44,401 nt of DNA from Conidiobolus incongruus B7586 (taxonomy: Eukaryota; Entomophthoromycota; Entomophthoromycetes; Entomophthorales; Conidiobolaceae). The stretch is from positions 1 to 44,401 of the forward strand of contig JNEM01008672.1 in NCBI GenBank assembly GCA_000697335.1, in the 5' to 3' direction. Every line of letters starts with the position of its first letter. Position 1 is the stretch's first letter. Made by a program: the position numbers and the translations under genes. Below are positions 24,724 through 36,191 of the stretch, one piece after another. Below the pieces are notes generated by a model that saw only the letters and a program-made list of their open reading frames with translations, was not told where the DNA came from and searched no databases.

Positions 24724-24951
24724 TCACAAAAATTGTATGTGTAATCTACTACCTTCGCACCATTGATCAAACCACTTCCCTTTAGGATTAAATTCCTCTA
24801 ATTGTACACCTAATATTGTTAACTTTTTCAATATCTATAGGCGATTTAATTGTTTATATGATTGTTGTATTTTGAAGAGTGAGTCCTCTTCTCTTTCTTC
24901 ATCAACTCTAGTATAAAAATCTTCAAAAATTTCAATAAAAGTATCATAAAA
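24724..24951 (-). pseudogene. Short coding relic, unknown
   Basis: On the minus strand, 38 codons from 24951 (directly after an acceptor-like TAG) read FYDTFIEIFEDFYTRVDEE, then EEDSLFKIQQSYKQLNRL. One TAG follows at 24837-24835, and 36 more codons in the same frame read ILKKLTILGVQLEEFNPKGK, then WFDQWCEGSRLHIQ, before a TGA. Composition is balanced and unlike the surrounding AT-rich DNA, so this was probably protein-coding. The family is not recognised. It could be an exon of a decayed gene, or an exon pair of a gene I could not assemble. Confidence 0.35.
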
Positions 24952-25656
24952 CTACATTAATCATTTTTGATAATTGCATCATATAATCAAAATAAATAAA
25001 ATTATAAAATTTCTGACGATATATTAATTAATTGAAAGATATCATATATTATGTCTGATCAATTCCATCCAATACTTTTCTTAATAAAGATGAATTACTA
25101 TACAATTTTATAGTTAAATAACAATTTTAAAAATCAATTCTATCAAATATTAATTTAAAAAACTAAAATTATCATTAAGATTAGATAAGATTGGAAATTT
25201 AAAATAATAATTATGAACAATTTATATTAATATTAAATAATATATTTGCTATTATTATATTTGTATTAGTTTATGTAATATATTATCTATTAATAATATT
25301 AGAAATATATAAAGTATCAGCTTAGGTTGAATATTATCATTCCGTTATATATAATTAGGCAAATTGTATTCTTAATTATTGTAATTCTCTTATTTTTTAC
25401 TAAATTATTGAACCATATGTATTATGGCAATAAAATTCATACAATAGCAATAATGATTAGCAATTAAATATATGTGAATAGAAATTTAAGATATCATATA
25501 AGTCATATATATGTTTATCTATGAATTATAATTATTTTTTTCAAATGTTTCAAAAACCCTGTTTATAATTTTGAGATTTCATTCAATTTGGTCCTATTCA
25601 CCTTTATGTTTCAAGGATTATTTCATTTATTATAAATCTTGTATTAATTCAAATAC
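24952..25656. other. AT-rich spacer
   Basis: Very AT-rich with no gene. It ends at the tRNA-like element. Confidence 0.5.
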
Positions 25657-25830
25657 GGTGTAATGGCTCAGTGGCAAATAGAAATATTGATAGTGATAAT
25701 CTCTAGTGATCGATCCCTAGTAAAGCTAGTTGGATCGTACTAAGTATCATACGTTGTCAGGTGTCTGCAAATAGTAATTTAAGCGGTCACTTTGGTTGGG
25801 GTTGGATTGGATTTACTTTTCAATATTAAT
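25657..25830 (+). other. tRNA-like Pol III promoter remnant (SINE-like)
   Basis: TGGCTCAGTGG at 25664-25674 is a perfect tRNA A box (TRGCNNAGTGG). GATCGATCCC at 25708-25717 differs by one base from a B box (GTTCGATCCC). Their spacing of about 33 nt fits a tRNA without intron. The D stem and the acceptor stem do not pair, so this is not a working tRNA. Mixed-composition, G-rich sequence continues to about 25820. The most likely reading is a degenerate tRNA-derived SINE or a tRNA pseudogene. I could not find target-site duplications or a second copy. Confidence 0.4.
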
Positions 25831-26233
25831 ATATATCATTCAATATAGTTGTAAAAACAATAAAAATATTTTGTTTCAGTAATTGTATCAAATTTACCTT
25901 GATTCTACTGATATTTTATATTTTCATCAATCTAAATCATATTTCGATGATATATTTTCTATCAATATTACTAAGTAATATACATTATTTTCTCAAAATA
26001 ATTTAAACTTGAAAACATATCAAAGTGAAATACATGAAATATAATTATAGAATTTACCACATTTTTTAATTGACCCAATCAACCAAGTCCCATATTTATT
26101 TAATCCAATATTAAAAAGGATAATTAATCAAACCACATCAACCTAATATATTCAAATTCATATAAATCAAAGAATAATCAAAAATTTGCAAAAATATAGT
26201 AAATTGAAAATATAAATAAAATAATTAATTTAA
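25831..26233. other. Upstream region of TRAPPC11
   Basis: AT-rich. TATAAAT at 26161-26167 is about 67 bp before the ATG and may be a TATA box; otherwise nothing is seen. Confidence 0.4.
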
Positions 26234-29200
26234 ATGGATGACTATTCAATCCCCTACATCCAACATGTCTTGCCGCTAGTATCCCTAATAGGTCTTGATC
26301 CCGATATTGATCCGAAATCTACAATCAATCCATCATACACGGCTCAGAAGGTAGACGTCACTAAAAAAATCATCGAAGCTTGGGGTGTTGATGACGGACC
26401 TGCACTGTGGCATCTTTCTGCAATTCCAAATACAGCGCCATTGACTTCTAATTCGAGTATTTTGCAAAATTGTAGGGAGAAATTTTTCGAGAAAGGTGAC
26501 CAAGCTATTCAGAAGGGTACTCATAACTTGTTTAAGGTTATTACTCAGCCCAAAGTAAAATTAATTAATTTAGTACGTTTTATGGTTTTTTTATTGAATA
26601 TAATATAGGTTATATTACCCACCAAAAAGACGAGTCAATCTCCTGGAACTTCTTCGTCACTTTCCCCTAACAATCAGGCGTCACCCCTATTTCCAGATGG
26701 CGTTATGACACCGTTGTGGTGCTCCAAGCACCAGAACGAGTCGCCAGCAGTGTATATTATGTTCTTCGATTTGTGGAAATTTGACCAGGGTAATGACCAA
26801 ACCGACGAGAATAAATTACACCATATCTTAAATCAGAGTTCGGTTCAAAATACTGTGAGGGAGAAGGATAGTGCGTTAGCAATGACTATTTCTGAATACA
26901 GGTATTATTACAATTATACTTTGAAGCTAATTATATTGATACTCAGTTGATTTCAGAAAATCTATGAATGAAAGAGGCATCAAACTTATTGCAGTATTCT
27001 GGAACCTAAATAACCAAGGTAAACTATAAAATTATTCCAATATTGATAATTTCCTAATATTTTAATAAAAATAGATGATTTCGTTGAGGATAGATTATTA
27101 CATATTAGAAGAACTTCCGGTTTAGATCCCAAAACAGGATTCTTTATTTTGGATGACGAAGCTGCTAGGAGACTTCCAGAATTTATTCACAGGTTTTAAT
27201 CATATCAACATATTCACATCGTTACATTCACTAACCAGCAATTAGTATTCAAAAATCCATGGCTGAATCATGTATGAATTATTATCGCGAAAGGTACAAA
27301 ATAGTTAAGAAGAAGTACTCGCGCCTCAATCACTTACCTAGTCCCCTCCCCGAGAATGGTTTACCTATATTGGGATGGGCCGCTCGCTACGAATTTAAAT
27401 TGGCGACCTTTGCGGCATTTCGGCAGGATTTTGAATTGGCTGTCAAGTAATTTGATGAGATTATTTAGTGAGCTCTGATTAATTTAGTCTTTAGACATTA
27501 CGAAAGTTGTTATTTCAGTTTGATAGAAATGTTAATCAAATTGGAGTTGAATACATCCAAGAAGAAGAGGTGGATGGAGATTTTGGCATTTTTGGATTGT
27601 TTGAGTTTGAACGTAATTTTATTTTATAAACTGTCTATTATTATTTTATTTATCTTGGTTTAGATCAATCGCTTAATGTTATATTTGGAATCTCCTCAAT
27701 TGTCTTTAATCCAGATGAAGAGACACCTCTTCTATGGGAAATCCTTAAGGCTATCGAAAGTGAGTGGTTTGGGTTTGCATGATCATGAATATTCGGAATG
27801 GGAATACTCTCAGTAATTCAATTTCATCATTCCATAGTTATGATATTGATATGGTTTCTTAGGTATTTCGCATTTGCCGAACTACTCGACTGTGGTATCA
27901 AATTTGGAGTGAAATTCAATCTTACCAATTTGAGTGCGTCGTCCCAATCCCAGTATAAAACTATCGCAATGACATCTAATTTATTATTGCACGGATCTCC
28001 CGTTAAAAACAGAATTGGGGAAACTAAAATTACAACGCACTCGGGTTCCACTTTCCAGTTTTCTTCAGAGGCTAAGAATAATTCACCAAATAATTCAGGT
28101 ATTTATCAGTATGACGATGTGAACCCAATTTCGATCGTTCAACATCCTGGTTACTATTATTATCAAGCTGCTGAGTGTTTGATTAATCAAATGCATCAAC
28201 ATAAATCATATCTCCAAGATGTAAATTTCAGATTCATTTAAAACTATTTTACAACCTAACAATTATTATTTAGGAAAACACTAATCAAATCCAAAGCTCA
28301 GAAGGACAAGAATCTGAGGAAACGTTAGCCAAAACCACAACTACTATTATTGAAGTACTATCCAAAAGTTACGAACAGTTCAAAAAATATCGTGGTCATC
28401 GCATGACTTTATTAGTTGCTTCCAAAATTGCAGAAACTTATTTAAATTCTGGAAAATATGAATTAGCTTCTAAGTATATTACTTATGACATTTTTTTAAT
28501 TATTTGATATTAATGCTTGAATTAGATTCTACGAAAGAATAGCTAAAAGTTACCGTAAAGAATCTTGGCCCAATTTACTACAGACCATACTCTTGAACTC
28601 TTTAACTTGTGCTAAAAATTTGGAGAATTCTGAGGAGTGGTTCTTACTAAATTCGTTTGAATTGTTGTCGCCTAACTTTGCGTTAAATGACGATCAGCAT
28701 CAGAGTATTGTTGGAGGGATTAGTGAGAAGTTAAATGTAATCCTTTTTGTATAGTGTTTGATGATGTTTAAATACTAATTTCATGTTTAGGAATCCGCCA
28801 TACAACCAAGTGCTGAAATATCCAACTCTATTCCCAAGACCGTAGTAATCGATATCGACAATCCCAAATCGTCATTCATCTACTTCAACGCCATATTCGA
28901 TCCCAGCCCAAGCGACACCCATTTGGGCTTCAAACTTCAACTACAAATCAACGTGGCCAAAAGTCGCACCGACATTAGCTTCAATTTAAATTTCATTAAA
29001 GTGTCGTTCAAAGACTCCCAATTTGATTTCCAGTTCCAGCATGATGATACTGTTTTGGTCAAAGCCATTGATTCCAATTTGAATGGCGACCAAGTTTGTT
29101 TCATTCAGCACCCATACAAAGACACTGAAAATGGATCAATTAATCATGAAGATAATACGCTGCGTATTATTCCAACCAATTTGGAATTGAATTGGAAGGG

Positions 29201-31243
29201 ATGTGTCAAAATTTTGGAGACTACTTTACTTCCTGGTGATGCCGAATTCCTCGAGGTAAATTAATATTTTAAATATAAAATTTCTAACTAATTGGATATA
29301 GATTACTTCGATTCATGGATCCATATCCAATACCAACTACCAAATCATTTTCAAACAAAAGTTGCCAGATATCAGCCTTTCGGGACTTTCTAATTTAAGT
29401 GGGTTGAAAGATCAAGTGCAGTATACGGGATTAGACACTCTGCAAAATGGTTTAAATGCTTTGAGCTTGGGTTATAGTTCATCGAAGTGGCTGTCCCATT
29501 CCGAAGGTAATCTCCCCAACCATGTTATTTCTTTTAAATATTAATCCAGTGTTTAGATCAAGGATTAAAATTCCAAAGATCCAGAGATATTGGAACTCGT
29601 CACACTATCAAGTAACTCCAACAATTCCTCTTTATCACAATTCATCTCATCCCACTATTTTAGAATCCAAAAGCCTGAATCTTTACTAAAATTGGAATTT
29701 TTGTCCCCTACTCAATGTTTTTTGGACGAGGCTAACAATTCAACAATTAATATTACTAATGATCATAAAGATGAAATTGAAATTGAAATGTATGTTTCTA
29801 TATTAAATCCTAGTTCAGGTACTTACATATATATATATATATCAACTAATGATCAATTATTCATTTGATTTGTAGATGATAGACTTTTAGCAAGTGACCA
29901 ATACGAAATGATATCGAAAGATTTGATTAAATTTAATATCGCATCAATCCAGCCTAGCGAATCTTATGAGCAGAATTTCAATTTTGTGTTTAGGGAATTT
30001 GAGGGTGAGAGACAATTGTCGGCAACTGTAAGACAACAAATTACATTATATTATTATCAATATATATTAATTTTGCCTAGGTTATTTATCGCAAACTAAG
30101 TAATTCGTCATTCACCAAATTACAAGTAGAACAATCTTGTACATTTACCATTTTGAAACCTTTCAATGTTCAATTTCAATTCTTGCCACAATTCGGCATC
30201 AAATCATGCACAGACAATGCTTCTGAGAATGGTGATATTGACACAATAATCAAATCCATCGCACCCAATTTGAATATGGCCAGAGAGTATCTGATGCTTG
30301 CGAACATCTCTGGACCTGAAGATATTGATACCGAAATTGAAGAAATTCAATGGATTGAACAAGTAATACATTGTTTTAATATACAGATACAAAGCTTAAC
30401 TATTTTTTTAGAATGAAAAAATCATTAATGACAGATATCAAATTGAAGTGGTAGAATCTGGAAATTCTTTTAAGAAACAAGGTAAACCCTATTATTTATT
30501 CTATTAAATTTTTATTGATTTTTGGTTAGTGCTTCATTCTAATTTTCCATTGTCCATACAGAATTTAATTAAAATCCAACTGAAGCACTCTGCTTTAGAT
30601 TTTGATCTAGTCTCCAATAATCATTGGAATGATGGTGAAGAATCAGTTCGCAGGGGGTGGAAAGTCGATTTTCAGAAATTGAAAATTGTTTGGAGGAGGT
30701 AATTCAAGTTGTATTTTTTAAGATGTATATTAATTTAGAAATAGAATTGATTCTAAAGATAAAGAGCCCAATTTCACCTATATTAACATTCCATCATTAT
30801 TTATACCCAACTATAAGATTGAAGTGAATATTGGTAATTATATTAGATCAAAAAACTATTTTATTTCTAACTATCAATTAGAGTTACCCAACCAAGTCTT
30901 CGAAAATCAACACTTCTCTATCAAGTATCAAATTCAAAATCTCACAAGCTTTACCCAAGAACTATCTGCAAGCTTTGACTTTAACAATATTCCTTTAGTG
31001 TTTTCTGGATACAAGACCAAATCATTGCTGTGTCTGCCATACTCCAAAAATGTCCTATATATCACCTGTCATCCGCTGACCTATGGCCGCATCTTCCTGC
31101 CGCAACTCATCCTTGAGGAGGGCAAAACCCACAATCAGAGCGGAAGCAGTGGTCATGCGGACTTGGATGTGGATAGAGATATCGATTGGGGATGGGATCA
31201 GAAGACTACGTACTTGATGGTATTACCCGATCATTCTTCATAA
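26234..31243 (+). CDS. TRAPPC11: TRAPP complex subunit TRAPPC11 (foie gras / gryzun)
   Basis: Eighteen exons give about 1,376 aa: 26234-26572, 26609-26901, 26957-27018, 27075-27192, 27246-27446, 27495-27612, 27664-27812, 27863-28220, 28274-28473, 28526-28736, 28791-29255, 29302-29506, 29585(or 29579)-29818, 29876-30027, 30081-30362, 30412-30481, 30530-30698 and 30739-31243. Phase holds at every junction. The N-terminus has SPAVYIMFFDLW and ERGIKLIAVFW. The foie-gras domain starts near residue 275 (YYRERYKIVKKKYSRLN, GWAARYEFKLATFAAFRQDFELAVKHYE). After residue 690 a long beta-rich gryzun region follows (EPLLKLEFLSPTQCF-like block). TRAPPC11 is part of TRAPPIII, a Rab1/Ypt1 exchange factor in ER-Golgi traffic and autophagy; budding yeast lacks it. 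The first intron is only 36 nt. Exon 13 has two possible acceptors 6 nt apart. The gene converges on the next one, with 97 bp between stops. Confidence 0.9.
29827..29842. repeat. (AT)8 microsatellite in TRAPPC11 intron 13
   Basis: A pure AT dinucleotide run lying inside the intron 29819-29875. Confidence 0.8.
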
Positions 31244-31340
31244 ACTAATTAAAATAATATTATGATTTATTTAACAATAATAAAAGAAACCATCTAAAAC
31301 CAAATTTTTTATTATTTTAATACAATTTAAAATCATACTA

Positions 31341-31827
31341 CTATTGAGCCAAACTATTCAATTTCAATTTAACAGATTTTGGCAAAAATCTAGACCACGT
31401 CTTGAGTATCATATATGTAAAAAATTGTCGTTTTCCCGCCAATGCCCCCAAAGCGAATAGCATTAGAGAGTAGGTTGGTAGGCCGAAAAAGATATAGCCG
31501 AGGCGATAAGTCCAGGGACCTTCTTTTAAACTGGCTAAATTTGAGATTAGTTTTAGTTATGTTATTAGTATTTTTAAAGTGAAATGAATTACCTTTTTCA
31601 TCGAACATGGACTTGAGTAAAGGTCGCGTTATCAGTAAGGAACTGGAGCCAGTTACGGCGAACACTGTCATAACAATAATCACATCTTTGAACCAAAGAA
31701 TACTCTTCGGAGGGTGTTGGGACACTCTGCTCCAAAACGATGTGGAAAATGTTGATTTTTGAACTAAGTTATGTCTTAAGGAATTGTTAATTAAAGTGGG
31801 ATGGAATCTAATTGGTGGTCTAATCAT
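31341..31827 (-). CDS. Small mitochondrial-type membrane protein, uncharacterised family
   Basis: Two exons, 31827-31593 and 31534-31341, giving 142 aa and ending in TAG. The N-terminal 30 residues are basic, hydroxylated and lack acidic residues (MIRPPIRFHP, LRHNLVQKSTFST), typical of a mitochondrial targeting sequence. FWSRVSQHPPKS then precedes two hydrophobic segments: DVIIVMTVFAVTGSSSLL at about residues 48-65 and GYIFFGLPTYSLMLFALGAL at about 93-112. The block LKEGPWTYRLGY and the C-terminal TWSRFLPKSVKLKL look like a conserved eukaryotic family I remember as uncharacterised (two-TM proteins of about 130 aa). I cannot name its function. It is divergent from SSU72, with 281 bp between the two ATGs. 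Confidence 0.75.
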
Positions 31828-32108
31828 CTTTGTTATTTTAAAATATACTTTTAATAATTATTAATTAATAATAATAATTTTTAATATATTGTTAGTTTTT
31901 TTAAAAAGAAAATAATAAAGAGTAAGTTACAATATTATAATCCTTAATATAGTGTAACTAATCAATTATTAATATCCTCTTACTTCCTACGAGTTGTGGG
32001 TAATAAAATTAAACAAAATTCCCACAAATTTTTTATTTAATTGATTAAACATTAATAGGAGTGTTGTTATGTGGGGTTCATTTTATATGCATTACTAATT
32101 TGTTAAAA

Positions 32109-32913
32109 ATGTCGTCAGTATCAAAAAAGAAATTTGCGGTGGTATGCTCGAGTAATCAGAATAGAAGTATGGAAGCTCATAATGAATTACAGTAAACATC
32201 ATCTAATTTATATAATAAGCACTTTTAATTTACAAATTATTTAGAAAGAGAGGCTTCTATGTCGACAGTTATGGAACTGGAAATTCGGTACGTTTACCGG
32301 GACCCGACCCCTACACCCCCAATATTTATCCATTTGGAACTCCTTATGAAGTCATGTATCAAGATTTGATGAATAAAAACCCCCAATTGTATTATATAAT
32401 CAATATATATTAGAACATTATATTAATGTTATTGGATAGATACACTGCGAATAAACTCTTGCCAATGTTGGAGAGGAATAAGCAGGTGAAGAAGGCTCCT
32501 GAAAGATTTCAGGATAGTTTTAACAGTTATTATGATGTGATTTTTACTTGTGAGGAGAGGTGTTTTGATATCGTTTGTGAGGGTAATTCACACAGTTTGT
32601 AATTTAGCTCGAGTATTTGATTTTTGTGATTTATAGATTTGGTTAATCGAGGAGCCAGACGTAATCGTCCTGTTCATATTATTAATGTCGATATTAAAGA
32701 TACTCACGAACATGCTGTCAAAGGCGGTCAATCTATAGTTGAGATGTGTATGCAGGTACTATCACTAAACATATATTATTTAAAACTTCACTAATGTCAA
32801 ATTTTTTATAGATATCCAAATTAAAAGATTTCCACCAAGAATTACCAGGCATGGTAGAATTCTTTGAAGATAAGGGACCTCATCCCCTATTGTATACTTT
32901 GAGTTATTATTAA
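32109..32913 (+). CDS. SSU72: RNA polymerase II CTD phosphatase Ssu72
   Basis: Five exons: 32109-32191, 32245-32388, 32440-32582, 32637-32755 and 32812-32913, giving 196 aa, the family's standard length. The active-site loop is Cys13-Ser-Ser-Asn-Gln-Asn-Arg19-Ser, the CX5R of low-molecular-weight-type phosphatases in the Ssu72 form. YGTGNSVRLPGP, PFGTPYEVMYQDL, NVDIKDTHEHAVKGG and the C-terminal HPLLYTLSYY are all diagnostic. Ssu72 removes phosphate from Ser5/Ser7 of the Pol II CTD within the cleavage and polyadenylation factor, in transcription termination and 3' processing. It looks fully functional. Confidence 0.96.
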
Positions 32914-33361
32914 TTGTATCTTTTTTCAAATACTTGACGTCATTTAATTAATATTGATTATTATTGAAATAAACTTGAGTGTGTAAATTATTAATGATAT
33001 TAATATCAAGCATTGTTTTTTGTACATATTATGTGTTTTTATTAAACCATATGGTAGCAAACTACTAAATTCATTTATGCATATTCCATAAAAATTAGAA
33101 TAGATAATTTTCAACTGAAAATGAACAATATTTATAATATCAGAGGTTTAATCAATTATTAAAAAACTAAATATGACATTATTTATATTAATAATCTATC
33201 TATAATATTTTGGATTTGGTATCTACTGAGAAAAAATTCTTTCAAAGTAATATAAGGATTTGTCAAAATATTAAATTTAGATTTAAAATAATATTTTACA
33301 TAAAAATAAAATGGATATGTTTGATAATTAGGAGTGAGATCGCTAATATATAATATATATA
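32914..33361. other. Convergent 3' spacer of SSU72 and YPI1
   Basis: AT-rich. An AATAAA at 32968-32973 followed by TGAGTGTG is a plausible poly(A) signal with a GU-rich downstream element for SSU72. No gene is seen. Confidence 0.4.
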
Positions 33362-33891
33362 CTATTGAGAGTGTTGACAATTATCGTGGCAAGCTAAATA
33401 AAAATATTAGTAATAAGAAATTAGAAAATAAATAATAAAATTACATTTTGGTTTATATCTTGGAGCTCTCTCATAAGCATTAGGACTACCAATATTTCTA
33501 CCTCGATACGTCTGTTCGTTAGAACTATCATCACTGTCGGTTTCATCACTATCCGACTCGCCAACAGGTCGAGGTTTGTGATAAATACAGCAAACTAAAA
33601 ACGAACAGGTATTAATAATCACTAAAAATATATTTTAAAATTCAAATTACTCTTAGACTTCTTTTTACCCATCCCTTCGTTATCAATGACATTTTGGTCC
33701 CAACGGATTCTCCTATTTTCGCTTGCATCGGGAGCTCCAGTCAAATGAATTCTGCCGACTGGGGAAGCTGGGTTATGAGAGTTATTAGGATTATCAGAAC
33801 CTTCAAATTCTGAAAAATTCTCAGTTATTGTTAAAGTTCTCGAACCGTGTCTAGCTGATTCTTGATAATTTCTATTTGTTAACTGGCTCAT
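33362..33891 (-). CDS. YPI1: Type 1 protein phosphatase regulator Ypi1 (inhibitor-3)
   Basis: Three exons: 33891-33651, 33594-33445 and 33393-33362, giving 140 aa. The signature IRWDQNVIDNEGMGKKKSK, then CCIYHKPRPVGES, is the PP1-binding core of Ypi1 / PPP1R11 and spans the first intron. An acidic Ser/Asp tract (ESDSDETDSDDSS) follows. The last, 32-nt exon adds KSCHDNCQHSQ; its spaced Cys/His residues match the Cys-His cluster after the acidic tract in the animal protein, which supports the exon. Without it the frame would run through intron sequence. Ypi1 binds and controls PP1 (Glc7) in the nucleus. The gene converges on SSU72; Glc7 and Ssu72 both belong to the cleavage and polyadenylation factor in yeast. 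Confidence 0.9.
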
Positions 33892-34264
33892 TATTATTTG
33901 TTAGGATTATTATTAAAATTAAATTATAAATTTTATGAACAAATTCAAAATCAACAAAGAGAATTAAATTGAATTAATATTATATTTAAGTGATTAGATG
34001 ATTTCATAGAGGGCTTTATTTAATCTTTCCTTATTTAATTTCCTAAATTAGTGTTATTCAGTATTGTTCAATGATTGATTTTTGAATGTTAGTTTTGAAC
34101 CTAAAAATTTAGATTGTATTAATATGAAAAGTTATATGAAAAATGTGTGACTATGGTTTGAAAAAGATGGTTTATCAATAAGTATAATAGTTTATTGAGT
34201 TCTAATTCTTTATTTTTAAAATTAAATAAACAGATAATTACTAATCATTTTACTAGCAACAAAA
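33892..34264. other. Spacer upstream of YPI1
   Basis: AT-rich region between the YPI1 start and the 402-bp duplicated tract. It is expected to contain the YPI1 promoter; no clear element is seen. Confidence 0.4.
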
Positions 34265-34666
34265 CCACTGAAATATGATTAAATGATGTCGAATTCATAT
34301 TAATGATTCTCAGGTTTAATAATTTTAGTTTCTGTATCCAAATAATTAAAAGTTCTCTTAATACCACAATAAGGACCAGGTAGATGATATTCAACATAAC
34401 TACACTGATTTTGAACACTCAATGCAAATCCTTGGTCTTCATTGATATTTTCCCGAACAGTTGCTTTACATAATGCAGTTTTAGCAGCTTGATTGACGTA
34501 GTAATACATACCCAAAGGAAAATGAAACTGACCGTGCGCCATTCCACTCAAAGGATCGCCATGTTTTCTGCCACAAACACAACAATGAGACTTCGAATCA
34601 CAATATTCTTTACAGCTCTCATAACATTCATGAGATAAAAATGTATTATCGTCAATTTTCAAGAAG
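34265..34666. repeat. 402-bp tract, copy 1 (identical to 36192-36593)
   Basis: Direct repeat at an offset of 1,927 bp. No mismatch was found reading both copies base by base. It covers the last about 122 codons of the Cys-rich gene, its stop, and 35 bp of 3' flank. Both edges are abrupt. Confidence 0.9.
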
Positions 34667-35085
34667 GAGGGGCCTGTCTCCTCACAGTATATCTTCCTAA
34701 ACCTTCTAATATGAATAGGGTACGTATCCTTCTGACCGTTATTAAAGCATTTTCGATTTTCACAAAATTTAACGACATTATCAGGGGGATTATCGCTATG
34801 GATAAAACAAGAATTTTTTCTTAAAGTAGTGATAATGTAAGCGAAATTGGTATTACGATTGATCGGTACCATCACTTCGCAATCCTTGTTTATCACTTCG
34901 TAATTATGAGGACTGTAGTAAGATACCATAAATATAAATCTCTCGAAATATAGAGCTAACAAAAATATAGCTATGTATAGTATCTTATTGTTGATTTTGA
35001 TCAGTATAAATGACAAAGCTAAACCATAAAATGCAATAACTTTAAGGGTTAGAGGAATGTTGATATTAGAATAATCTATTTGCAT
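34300..35085 (-). CDS. Cys-rich membrane-anchored protein, family unknown (intact copy)
   Basis: Single exon, 261 aa from the first ATG at 35085. Two hydrophobic helices near the N-terminus (about residues 12-31, LTLKVIAFYGLALSFILIKI, and 36-54, ILYIAIFLLALYFERFIF) are followed by about 200 residues that are hydrophilic and hold 14 cysteines. The densest cluster reads HECYESCKEYCDSK, then SHCCVCGRK. An even cysteine number and the position after membrane helices suggest a disulfide-bonded domain outside the cytoplasm. I do not recognise the family. Other marks are GMAHGQFHFPLGMYYY and YHLPGPYCGIKRTF. A broken tandem copy lies just upstream (36227-37009), and its 3' half is identical. Most likely a lineage-specific surface or secretory-pathway protein; that is inference. 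Confidence 0.75.
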   Translation of the reverse strand: MQIDYSNINIPLTLKVIAFYGLALSFILIKINNKILYIAIFLLALYFERFIFMVSYYSPHNYEVINKDCEVMVPINRNTNFAYIITTLRKNSCFIHSDNPPDNVVKFCENRKCFNNGQKDTYPIHIRRFRKIYCEETGPSFLKIDDNTFLSHECYESCKEYCDSKSHCCVCGRKHGDPLSGMAHGQFHFPLGMYYYVNQAAKTALCKATVRENINEDQGFALSVQNQCSYVEYHLPGPYCGIKRTFNYLDTETKIIKPENH

Positions 35086-36191
35086 TGTAGTTATTATAAT
35101 AAAAAATTGAAATGAAAATATATTGAACAAAGTAATTATATACAAATATATATTTTAATTTTAAATTCAAATATACGAACTTTAAAATACTTTTCTAATA
35201 ATTAACTAAGTTAAATATTATAGTTTAACAAATCTTATTATAAAACAAGATTTAACCCATAAAAAACAAATATCATATATCATTTTATTTAAAGTATTCT
35301 GTAATACAATCTGTTGACTTTGTTAAGATTCTCACTCAAATTCCAATTGGTCTATTCAATATCAAATTTAAAAACTATAGATTATTTCCCAATAATATTA
35401 AACTTTGGAATTTTATAAAAAATATGTTTAATACTAAAAACTATAGTAATTAAATATTCTTATAAAAAATATTCTGTTAGAGTAACCAATTATCTGATAT
35501 AATTGGAGTAACCTTAAGAACAGAATAAATAAAAAAGGGTGTGAATTATAGAAAGTCCAACCTAATAATCCTGTCCAGAAAATCTAATTATATCAACAAG
35601 ACATTAATTGTGAAAAAATATGGATATTATTTCAAATAAATGAAATTTATGTTTATAATGAAATGTATAATAAATGTATTTAGTATTACTTAACATTACT
35701 ATAATTACATCAAAGTTACTATTTTTATGATAAGTCAAATAAATAATTTTTAATGTGTAATTTAGCTTTTTCTATATTGAAGTCATTTAATTTTATGATA
35801 CTTCAAAAAAAAAATAAACCTTAAATAAGATATATGCTATATCTAGATTACAAAATTGATTTTTAGAAATCTGTAACGAGTGTTGGGTTAGATCTAATAT
35901 AAATCATAATGTACTATAATTTCTAAGTACCCAACCAAGCATTAAACAATATAATAAATTTTTTAAAATTAACAAACCCTTTCAACAATTCTAATAAAAT
36001 AGAGATATAATGAATTTTTAGGTAACATATGAAAAATGTAATTTTTTCGATAAAATAGTAAAATTTAAGTTATTGTTTACTATATTGGATATATTTTCAA
36101 CTAATTATTTATTATAATGTTCTAATATTTTCATTAATTTTGTCAACATAGAGTTGATGGAAATTTCTAAATTATTTTACAAGTAATTAAC
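35086..36191. other. Spacer inside the tandem duplication
   Basis: AT-rich, the 5' region of the intact Cys-rich gene up to the second copy of the 402-bp tract. No gene, and no clear promoter element. Confidence 0.45.

Noticed and set aside
25657-25730. Functional tRNA gene
   Set aside because: A and B boxes are good, but neither the D stem nor the acceptor stem can pair.
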